Shown in pieces: positions 41,172-48,204 of a stretch of DNA of 64,000 nt. Source of the DNA: Dermatobacter hominis (lineage in GTDB: Bacteria; Actinomycetota; Acidimicrobiia; Acidimicrobiales; Microtrichaceae); assembly GCF_020715685.1 (NCBI RefSeq), contig NZ_CP085840.1:3658001-3722000 (forward strand), read 5' to 3'. Each line of letters starts with the position of its first letter. Positions within the stretch are counted from its first letter, which is position 1. Under the pieces are notes generated by a model. The model was not told the DNA's origin. It saw nothing but the letters and a program-made list of their open reading frames with translations, and did no database searches. The position numbers and the translations under genes are program-made.

Positions 41172-41240
41172 TTGACCGCCGCCGCCGACCGGCTTTCACT
41201 GGCGCTCGCTGGTGGGAGCGCCCCGGGGGGAGTGGTCGCG

Positions 41241-42479
41241 ATGTCGAGGTCAGGTCCGGTCCGACGGTGGTCCGCGGCGGTCGCCGCGCTCGTCGCGCTC
41301 GGCGTGGTGGCGGCCTGCGCGCCGCCCCCGCCGGACGCCGGCTTCTCGGACCCGCCCGCAGACCTCTCCGTCGAGCGCCCGGGCCAGGTGATCCGGTCGC
41401 GACCGTGGACCTACAGCACCGACGCCACCACCCAGGCCGGCGTCCCCGGGATCCGTGCCACGCAGGTCCTGTACCGGTCGACCGACGCGCTCGGCGCACC
41501 GATCGCGGTGTCGGGGACCGTGCTCGTCCCCGAGCGGCCGTGGACCGGCCCGGGGCCCCGACCGCTCGTCAGCTACGCCGTCGGCACCCACGGCGTCAGC
41601 GACGACTGCGCGCCCTCCAAGCTGATGGCCCAGGGCCTCGAGTACGAGAGCGGCACGATCCAGCGGCTGCTCGACCTCGGATGGGCCGTCGCGGTCACCG
41701 ACATGGAAGGGCTCGGCACGCCCGGCCTGCACACCTACGTCGTCGGTCGCTCCGAGGGCCACGCCGTGCTCGACATGGCCCGGGCCGCACTGGCCCTGCC
41801 GGCGACCGGCGTCCCGCCCGACGCCCCCGTCGGGATCATGGGCTACTCCCAGGGCGGCGGGTCCGCGGCCTGGGCGGCGGAGCTGGCGCCGACGTACGCG
41901 CCCGAGCTGCACCTGGTCGGGGTCGCGGCCGGCGGGACGGTGGCCGACCCGCTCGCGATCGCCCGGGCCGACGAGGGCACGCCGTGGATCGGCCTCGTGC
42001 TGCTCACCGCCCTCGGCTTCGACGCCGCCTACCCCGAGCTGGACCTCGACTCGTACCTGAACGAGACCGGCCGGGCCATGGCGGAGGACGGCCGACGGTT
42101 CTGCATCATGTCGCTCGCCGGCATCGCGACGCTGGTGGACGCGGCGGGCACCTCCACCGGCGACTACGTCACCGACGTGAACCCGCTCGACACGCCGGCC
42201 TGGCAGCAGCGCCTGCGCGAGAACACGCTGGGCGGCGCCGCGCCCTCGGTGCCGGTGCTCATGCAGCACGGCTACTGGGACGGCACGGTTCCGTACCCCC
42301 AGGCCGAGCAGCTCCGGGCCACGTGGTGCGCGGCCGGCGCCGACGTCACCTGGCGCACCCTGTTCGGGGAGCACGTGCTCGGCTTCGTGCTGGCGGCCGA
42401 GCCGGCGGTCGCGTTCCTGGCCGACCGGTTCGCCGGCCGGCCCGCGCCCGACGGGTGCTCGGAGCCGCGCCCGGGCTGA
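41241..42479 (+). CDS. Secreted lipase-like alpha/beta-hydrolase lipoprotein
   Basis: A 412-residue protein with a signal peptide ending in a lipobox (LVALGVVAAC, Cys about 26), then an alpha/beta-hydrolase of the secretory lipase (LIP) type. The nucleophile elbow is GYSQGG; a late His (GEHVLGF) and an Asp before it (YWDGTVP) fit the catalytic triad. It probably cleaves esters outside the cell. The ATG is preceded by GGGGGGAG. It stands alone between the mutase and the surface protein. Confidence 0.87.
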   Translation: MSRSGPVRRWSAAVAALVALGVVAACAPPPPDAGFSDPPADLSVERPGQVIRSRPWTYSTDATTQAGVPGIRATQVLYRSTDALGAPIAVSGTVLVPERPWTGPGPRPLVSYAVGTHGVSDDCAPSKLMAQGLEYESGTIQRLLDLGWAVAVTDMEGLGTPGLHTYVVGRSEGHAVLDMARAALALPATGVPPDAPVGIMGYSQGGGSAAWAAELAPTYAPELHLVGVAAGGTVADPLAIARADEGTPWIGLVLLTALGFDAAYPELDLDSYLNETGRAMAEDGRRFCIMSLAGIATLVDAAGTSTGDYVTDVNPLDTPAWQQRLRENTLGGAAPSVPVLMQHGYWDGTVPYPQAEQLRATWCAAGADVTWRTLFGEHVLGFVLAAEPAVAFLADRFAGRPAPDGCSEPRPG

Positions 42480-42557
42480 ACCGCCCGCGACCGGCCCGCC
42501 CACCCGCACGATCCGGCCGAGTCGCCCATATGTGGAGCGACCGCGCGCCTGTCGTCG

Positions 42558-42575
42558 GATGTCCGATCGGACATC
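42558..42575. promoter_or_regulatory. Perfect 18-base palindrome, probable TetR operator
   Basis: GATGTCCGATCGGACATC is its own reverse complement. It lies 60 bases upstream of the surface-protein start, in the only promoter region of a two-gene operon whose second gene is a TetR regulator. Autoregulation by that TetR is the likely reading. Confidence 0.55.
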
Positions 42576-42634
42576 TGCCGAACGTCGTTCGGGTTGTGAG
42601 TAAAGTTCCTAACACCGGTGCCGACGATGAGGTC

Positions 42635-44629
42635 ATGACCGTCGCACCCCGCCTCCGGCGCCACCTCCGCACGCTGTCCGTGGCCGTCGCCGCCACCGCG
42701 ATCGGGGCGGCCGGCGCCCTCGCCGGCCCGCCGGCCCCCGTCGCCGGGGCGGCGCCCGCCAACACGTTCGCCGTGACGTCGAACGCGGACGACGGCTCCG
42801 CCGGCACCCTGCGATGGGCCATGGCGCAGGCCAACAGCTCGCCGGGCGAGGACCTCATCACGGTCGGCGCCGTCGGCACGATCGCCCTCACCTCGCAGCT
42901 GCCCGCCACCACCGAGGCGGTCACGATCCGTGGTGCCGGCGTGGACGACGTCACGATCGACGGCGGCGGGTCCCGCGTCTTCTGGCTGGCCACGAGCATG
43001 GGCTCGGGCGTGTCGCTCACCGTGGAGTCGATGACGCTGACCGACGCGGCGAACGCCGAGGGCGGCCTGGTCTTCAACAGCCGGGGCACGGTGGTCCTCG
43101 ACGGCGTCAGGATCACCGGCAACCCCGGCGCCCCCGCCATCTTCAGCAAGGAGGCGGGCAGCACCCTCACACTGCGGAACTCGGTGGTGACCGCGAACAC
43201 CGGCATCGTGCTCGGTGCGGACCACGGCAACACGCCGAACACGACGACCGTCGACACGGGCTACCAGAACCGGACCTACGTGTCCGACACGGTCTTCAGC
43301 GGCAATACCGGCGGCTGCGTGGTCAGCACCCAGCGGTTCCTCTCGGTCACCGGGTCCACGGTCGTCGACAACGCCGGCAGCGGCCTGTGCGTGCAGGGAC
43401 TGAACCGGAGCTACATCCGCTCGACGACGATCGCCCGCAACGGCGGGACCGGCCTGTCCTTCTCGAGCTACGGCAACTCCGCCGTGTTCCAGAACGCCAT
43501 CGTCGTCGACGACGTGGAGGTCTACGACAACGGCGGCAACGGCGTCTACGCCCGGTTCCAGGCCAACGTCGGCGGCTGGATCGACCGCCCGACCGACGAG
43601 CTGCAGATCACCGGGTCCACGATCTTCGGCAACGCCGGGGACCTGGCGGGACAGATCGGTCCGACCAACCTCGGCGCCGGGAACCTGATCAGCATCCCGC
43701 GGCCGCCCCGCGCGGTGACGGGCACCGCCGCCGACGGCGGGGTCGACGTGTCGTGGTCGGCGCCCACCTCCGACAGCGGCTCGCCGGTCACGTCGTACAC
43801 CGTGACCGCCGACCCCGGCCCGGCCACCTGCACCTCGGCGACGACGACGTGCACGGTCACCGGCCTCACCAACGGCGCGACCTACACCTTCACCGTCGTG
43901 GCCACGAACGCCAACGGCGACAGCTGGGCCTCGACGAGCAGCGCGCCCGTGACCCCGGTGCCGGCGACCACGACCACCAGCACGACGACCACCACCAGCA
44001 CGACCACCACGAGCACGACCACGACCAGCACGACCACGACCAGCACGACGCCGTCGACCACGACCTCCTCGACGACGGTGCCCTCCACCTCGGTGCCGAC
44101 CACCGTGCCGGCCTCGACCACGAGCTCGGTGCCCGCGCCCACGACGCCGCCGGCCCCGTCGGCGACGTCGGTCCCGGCCAGCCCGGCGCCCAGCGCGGCG
44201 ACCCTGGCGGCGCTGCCGATGGGCCTGGCGGTGCCGTCGCCGCTGATCCCGGGCCAGACGATCACGCTCACCGGGACCGGGTTCGCCGCGGGCGAGCAGG
44301 TGCAGGTGTACCTGATGTCGGACCCGGTGCTCCTCACGACCGTCGAGGCGTCAGCCACCGGTGTGGCCTCCGCCACGGTGACCATCCCCGCGTCGACCCC
44401 GGCCGGGGATCACCATCTCTACATGTTCGGGTCGAGCAGCCAGCGGGGCGTCGGCGGCGCCACCGCGGTCGTCGCCGACGAGTCTGCGGGGCCGTCCGGG
44501 GCGTCGGCTGCTGCTGCGCCCGCTGCGCTCGCCCTCACCGGCGGATCGCCGTGGGAGCTGGTGGCCCTGGGCCTCGGGCTCGTGGCGGTCGGCGTCTCCA
44601 TGCGGGTCCGGCGGGTCGGCGCCCGGTGA
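42635..44629 (+). CDS. LAxTG-anchored surface protein with beta-helix and fibronectin III
   Basis: A 664-residue exported protein. Order: signal peptide (to about 38, VAGAAPA), right-handed parallel beta-helix with repeated SxxTLxNSVVxxN-type turns (about 45-350), one fibronectin type III domain (about 355-445), a Thr/Ser/Pro-rich stalk (about 446-530), a small beta domain with an IPGQTITLTGTGF motif, and a sorting signal. The C-terminal 33 residues have LALTG (632-636), a hydrophobic helix and an Arg-rich tail, matching LAxTG substrates of class E sortases. Probably wall-anchored and possibly carbohydrate-binding or cleaving. ATG preceded by GAGG. Confidence 0.88.
   Translation: MTVAPRLRRHLRTLSVAVAATAIGAAGALAGPPAPVAGAAPANTFAVTSNADDGSAGTLRWAMAQANSSPGEDLITVGAVGTIALTSQLPATTEAVTIRGAGVDDVTIDGGGSRVFWLATSMGSGVSLTVESMTLTDAANAEGGLVFNSRGTVVLDGVRITGNPGAPAIFSKEAGSTLTLRNSVVTANTGIVLGADHGNTPNTTTVDTGYQNRTYVSDTVFSGNTGGCVVSTQRFLSVTGSTVVDNAGSGLCVQGLNRSYIRSTTIARNGGTGLSFSSYGNSAVFQNAIVVDDVEVYDNGGNGVYARFQANVGGWIDRPTDELQITGSTIFGNAGDLAGQIGPTNLGAGNLISIPRPPRAVTGTAADGGVDVSWSAPTSDSGSPVTSYTVTADPGPATCTSATTTCTVTGLTNGATYTFTVVATNANGDSWASTSSAPVTPVPATTTTSTTTTTSTTTTSTTTTSTTTTSTTPSTTTSSTTVPSTSVPTTVPASTTSSVPAPTTPPAPSATSVPASPAPSAATLAALPMGLAVPSPLIPGQTITLTGTGFAAGEQVQVYLMSDPVLLTTVEASATGVASATVTIPASTPAGDHHLYMFGSSSQRGVGGATAVVADESAGPSGASAAAAPAALALTGGSPWELVALGLGLVAVGVSMRVRRVGAR
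43972..44060 (+). repeat. Low-complexity Thr/Ser codon repeat
   Basis: ACG/ACC threonine codons with periodic AGC serine codons, roughly a 15-base unit (TTTTS), encode the stalk of the surface protein. Slippage could change stalk length between strains. Confidence 0.8.
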
Positions 44630-45270
44630 CGACGGCCGGGACCGACGAGGGCGCCGATGCCGTCACGCGCGTCGTCGCCGCCGACCACCCGGTGGCCCGG
44701 CGCCTGATCGACGCCACGATCGCCGTCATCGACGAGCGGGGTGAGACCGCGGTCCGGGTCCAGGACGTGGTCGCAGAGGCCGGCGTCCAGGTGCCCGTGC
44801 TGTACCGCCACTTCGGCAACCGCGAGGGCCTCGTGCAGGCCGCGCAGCTGTCCCGCCTGTTCCGCGACCTCGACGCGGAGATGGCGGTGGTCGAGCGGGC
44901 CATCCGGTCCTCCGAGGGCCCCGACGAGCTGCGAGCGACGTTCGACCGCCTCATGCAGCGCGTGATGGAGCCGGAGCGCCGCCAGCTCCGGTGGCGGCGG
45001 GTGAGCGTCCTCGGGAGCACGTGGGGCCGGCCGGAGCTCAGCGCCGCGGTCAGCGTGGCGATGCGGGGCTCGATGTCCCGGCTCGCCGATGCGCTCAGGG
45101 AGCCGTGCGAGCGCGGCTGGCTCCGCGACGGCTTCGATCCCGACGCCTTCAGCGACTGGTTCGCCGGCGCCGCGCTGAGCCGCTTCGCCGCCGAGCTGCA
45201 CCCCGGGCCGGTCGACGAGGCGTTCGACCGGATGTGGTGCGACGCGGTCCGCTACGTGCTGTTCGGCTGA
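44626..45270 (+). CDS. TetR-family transcriptional regulator
   Basis: A 214-residue regulator. The N-terminal helix-turn-helix is VRVQDVVAEAGVQVPVLYRHFGNREGLVQ (about 48-76); the ligand-binding domain follows. The GTG start overlaps the surface-protein stop by 4 bases, so it is made with that protein. A perfect palindrome in front of the operon is its probable binding site. Confidence 0.9.
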   Translation: MTTAGTDEGADAVTRVVAADHPVARRLIDATIAVIDERGETAVRVQDVVAEAGVQVPVLYRHFGNREGLVQAAQLSRLFRDLDAEMAVVERAIRSSEGPDELRATFDRLMQRVMEPERRQLRWRRVSVLGSTWGRPELSAAVSVAMRGSMSRLADALREPCERGWLRDGFDPDAFSDWFAGAALSRFAAELHPGPVDEAFDRMWCDAVRYVLFG

Positions 45271-45370
45271 CGGCCCGTCCGGGCACGATCGGCTGCGGCC
45301 GCAGCCCGGTACGCGACCGGCGTGGGCGGTACGGTCGGGGACCGATCCGATGTGGTCGACGGGAGGGGCG

Positions 45371-45742
45371 ATGGGCAACATGCGGCGGCTCGAGCAGGTC
45401 GTCGACCGTCTCCCGGAGGCGGTGCGGGTGGACGTCGAGGCGTGGGGCGGCGAGCCCACCTTCCGGGTCCGGAACAAGAACTTCGTGTTCTCCGACGCGG
45501 ACGCGACGCGGATCAGCGTGAAGCTGCCGAAGGACGAGGCGGAGGCCGTCGTCGTGACCGACGAGACGGCGGAGCCGACCGGTTACGGCCTCGGGCGCCA
45601 CGGTTGGGTCTCGGTCGGCATCCCGGAGGGCGCCGACGACGAGCGGTGGCGCGAGGTCGAGGAGTGGGTGCGCACGTCGTACGCGCTCGTCGCCCCGAAG
45701 ACGCTGGCCCGGCAGGTCCTCGCGGAGGACGAGCGCCGCTGA
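45371..45742 (+). CDS. MmcQ/YjbR-family protein
   Basis: A 123-residue protein of the MmcQ/YjbR group (CyaY-like fold, proposed DNA-binding). Typical pieces are FRVRNKNFVFSD, the central strand ISVKLP, and WVSVGIPEG with a C-terminal helix ending WVRTSYALVAPK. GGAGGGGCG just before the ATG at 45371 decides the start. Biological role is unknown in the family. Confidence 0.85.
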   Translation: MGNMRRLEQVVDRLPEAVRVDVEAWGGEPTFRVRNKNFVFSDADATRISVKLPKDEAEAVVVTDETAEPTGYGLGRHGWVSVGIPEGADDERWREVEEWVRTSYALVAPKTLARQVLAEDERR

Positions 45743-45761
45743 CGACGTCGGCCCGACGGGG

Positions 45762-46334
45762 TCAGGCCGGTCGCCAGGCCGGATCGCGCCCGGTGAGCCC
45801 GAGGAGGCGGTCGAATCCGTCGGCGCCGTCGCCCACGTCGACGACCGGGCCGAACAGCTTCCCGTCCCGAGGGGCCTCGAAGGAGCTGACGAAGGCGGTG
45901 GCGCCACGGACGTCGTCCTCGGACGGCCGGTACGGGTGCCCGGTCGCGACCGCCAGGTCCCAGCCGTGGACGACGAGCTCGTCGAGCGCCACGAGCGCGG
46001 TGACCTCGGCCGGCATCTCGATGCCGCCGGCCCAGGTCGTCCCCTCCCACGCGGCGGGGTCCTGCCACGCGTCGGCGAGCGCCCGGAGGTCGTCCGCGAC
46101 GCGTGCCCGCCACCCGGGCTCCAGGCGGGCGCCATCGGGCGGGGGCGGCGGCGTCGAGCGATCGCCCACGTCCTTCTCGGCCGCCTCCCGGAAGCGGACG
46201 GCGAACGTGCCGACGTGGTCGACGAGGTCGCCGACGCTCGAGTCGGGGCACGGGGTCGGCAGGGCGAGCTGGTCGTCCGCGACGGAGCTCACCACGTCGA
46301 CCATGCGGTCGACGGCGGGGCGGAGATCGATCAT
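45762..46334 (-). CDS. TIGR03086-family (mycothiol-dependent-type) metal-binding protein
   Basis: A 190-residue four-helix DinB/maleylpyruvate-isomerase-type protein. The metal-binding His residues are in LVDHVGTF and VHGWDLAVATG, with a Glu-containing helix between (ALDELVVHGWDL). Relatives in actinomycetes use mycothiol as cofactor, for isomerisation or thiol transfer. It converges on the MmcQ gene with a 19-base gap. No substrate can be named. Confidence 0.85.
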   Translation of the reverse strand: MIDLRPAVDRMVDVVSSVADDQLALPTPCPDSSVGDLVDHVGTFAVRFREAAEKDVGDRSTPPPPPDGARLEPGWRARVADDLRALADAWQDPAAWEGTTWAGGIEMPAEVTALVALDELVVHGWDLAVATGHPYRPSEDDVRGATAFVSSFEAPRDGKLFGPVVDVGDGADGFDRLLGLTGRDPAWRPA

Positions 46335-46484
46335 GGCCGTACGGACGTGCCGACGCCCGCGAAGTCATCGCCGCGCCGGCGCGACCGGGCGATCGTTCAC
46401 CCGCCGTTCACGACCGGCGCGGCGCCGTCGTCGTAGGGTCGCGCCGGGGAGGCGGCGCCCGCCGCCTCCGGAGAAGGAGGCGAC

Positions 46485-47213
46485 ATGCCGACGCCCACGA
46501 TCGTCCTCGTCCACGGCGCCTGGGCCGACGGGTCCAGCTGGAACCCCGTGTCGGTCGAGCTGCAGAGCCGGGGCTTCGAGGTGCTGACCCCGCCCAACCT
46601 CCTCCACGGCGTGGCCGGGGACGCGGCCTACATCGCCTCGTTCCTCGAGCAGCGGACGTCCGGACCCGTCGTGCTCGTCGGCCACTCCTACGGCGGTGTG
46701 GTCATCACGAACGCCGGCACCGGCGGGGGCGACGTGAAGGCGCTCGTGTACGTCAACGCCTTCATCCCCGACGTCGGCGAGACCGTGTTCGACATCCTGG
46801 GCGGGTCGGGCTCGGCGCTCGACGTCCCCGATCCGACCGCTGTGCTCGACCTCGCCGGCTACCCGGGCGCGCCCGAGGGCGACGTCGAGGCGTTCCTGAA
46901 GCCGTCGACCGTGCACGAGGCGTTCGCCCAGGACCTCTCCGAGGCCGACCGGTTGCTGATCGTCGCCAGCCAGCGGCCCATCGCCCTCGGCGCGAACATC
47001 GGGCCGACCGAGACGGCCGCGTGGCAGTCGATCCCGAGCTGGGCGGTGGTCGGCACCGCGGACCGCGTCATCCCGGCCGACACCCAGCGGCGCATGGCCG
47101 AGCGGGCCGGGTCCACGGTGACCGAGGTCGACGCCTCGCACGTCTCGATGGTGTCGCACCCCCAGGTCGCGGTCGACGCGATCGTCGCGGCGGCGGAGTC
47201 GGTCGCGGGCTGA
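46485..47213 (+). CDS. Alpha/beta-hydrolase
   Basis: A 242-residue hydrolase: oxyanion region LVHGAWADGSSWNPV, nucleophile elbow VGHSYGG, a strand ending in Asp (VVGTADRVIP) and the catalytic His near the end (DASHVSM). It resembles esterase/haloperoxidase-type proteins of about this length. The ATG follows GGAGAAGGAGG, a strong ribosome site, and is followed by an SDR gene 40 bases later, perhaps in one operon. Substrate unknown. Confidence 0.88.
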   Translation: MPTPTIVLVHGAWADGSSWNPVSVELQSRGFEVLTPPNLLHGVAGDAAYIASFLEQRTSGPVVLVGHSYGGVVITNAGTGGGDVKALVYVNAFIPDVGETVFDILGGSGSALDVPDPTAVLDLAGYPGAPEGDVEAFLKPSTVHEAFAQDLSEADRLLIVASQRPIALGANIGPTETAAWQSIPSWAVVGTADRVIPADTQRRMAERAGSTVTEVDASHVSMVSHPQVAVDAIVAAAESVAG

Positions 47214-47253
47214 TCCCACGGCACCGGGTCGGGTGGCTCGGGGAGGGCCGGAC

Positions 47254-48201
47254 GTGACCGGAGCGATCCGCTTCGACGGGGAGGTCGCGGTCGTGACCGG
47301 AGCCGGGGGCGGGCTCGGCCGGGCGTACGCGCTCGCCCTCGCGGACCGTGGCGCCGCCGTGCTGTGCAACGACCTCGTCGCCGACGCCGCCGCCTCGACC
47401 GCAGCGGCGATCGGCGAGCGGGGCGGCCGGGCCGTCGCCGAGGCGAGCTCGGTGGCGACGCCCGAGGGCGGCGCGGCGATCGTGGACGCGGCGCTCGACG
47501 CGTTCGGGGCGATCGACGTGCTGGTGAACAACGCCGGCCAGCTCCGCAACGCGCCCTTCGCCGAGGCGGAGCCCGACGAGGTCGACGCGCTCATCGCCAC
47601 GCACCTCGGGGGCGCGTTCCACGTCACGCGACCGGCGTTCCGCCGCATGGCGGTCGCGGGGCACGGCCGCATCGTCTTCACGTCGTCGAGCGCCGTCTTC
47701 GGCAGCCCGTGGCAGGCCGGCTACGCGGCCGCCAAGGCGGGGATCATCGGCCTGGGCCACACGGTGGCGCTCGAGGGCGAGGCCCACGGCATCGCCGCGA
47801 ACACCGTCCTGCCGATGGCGTTGACCGGCATCGCCGAGGACGGGCCGCCGCCGTTCCCACCGGACCTGATGAGGGAGACGGTCGCCGCGCTCGCGCCGCT
47901 CGCGCCCGAGATGACCGTCGACAACGTCACCCCGCTCGTGCTCTACCTGGCCAGCCGTGGCTGCACGCTGACGAGGCGGACCTTCTCGGTCGGCTGCGGC
48001 CACGTCGCCGAGGTGCTCCTCGGCGTCACGGAGGGCTGGTACGCCGACGGCGACGGACCGCTGTCGCCCGAGGGCGTCGCCGAGCACCTCGACGAGATCT
48101 GCGACCCGACCGGCTTCGCGGTGCCCGGCTCGATGCTCGACGGGGCCCGACTGATCGCGAGGGACCGACCCGACCCGGCACGCGGTCGCCGGGACCGGTA
48201 G
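47254..48201 (+). CDS. Short-chain dehydrogenase/reductase (long form)
   Basis: A 315-residue SDR with TGAGGGLG, NNAG, and Ser ... YAAAK (SSSAVFGSPWQAGYAAAK). The C-terminal extension (about 250-315) resembles that of the SDR at 5354-6271, i.e. the multifunctional-enzyme type 3-hydroxyacyl-CoA dehydrogenase group. The GTG at 47254 was preferred because GGGAGGG precedes it; a GTG 21 bases earlier gives a longer form. Confidence 0.86.
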   Translation: MTGAIRFDGEVAVVTGAGGGLGRAYALALADRGAAVLCNDLVADAAASTAAAIGERGGRAVAEASSVATPEGGAAIVDAALDAFGAIDVLVNNAGQLRNAPFAEAEPDEVDALIATHLGGAFHVTRPAFRRMAVAGHGRIVFTSSSAVFGSPWQAGYAAAKAGIIGLGHTVALEGEAHGIAANTVLPMALTGIAEDGPPPFPPDLMRETVAALAPLAPEMTVDNVTPLVLYLASRGCTLTRRTFSVGCGHVAEVLLGVTEGWYADGDGPLSPEGVAEHLDEICDPTGFAVPGSMLDGARLIARDRPDPARGRRDR

Positions 48202-48204
48202 GCG

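Noticed and set aside
39484-41499. Long minus-strand frame opposite isobutyryl-CoA mutase
   Set aside because: It is the mirror of strongly conserved mutase codons and has no domain of its own.
42558-42575. The 18-base palindrome as a terminator of the lipase gene
   Set aside because: It is 80 bases past the stop, has no loop and a central CGATCG, and sits where an operator for the next operon is expected.
43972-44060. Repeats that could be mistaken for a CRISPR array
   Set aside because: The units are in-frame Thr/Ser codons of a stalk with no unique spacers.
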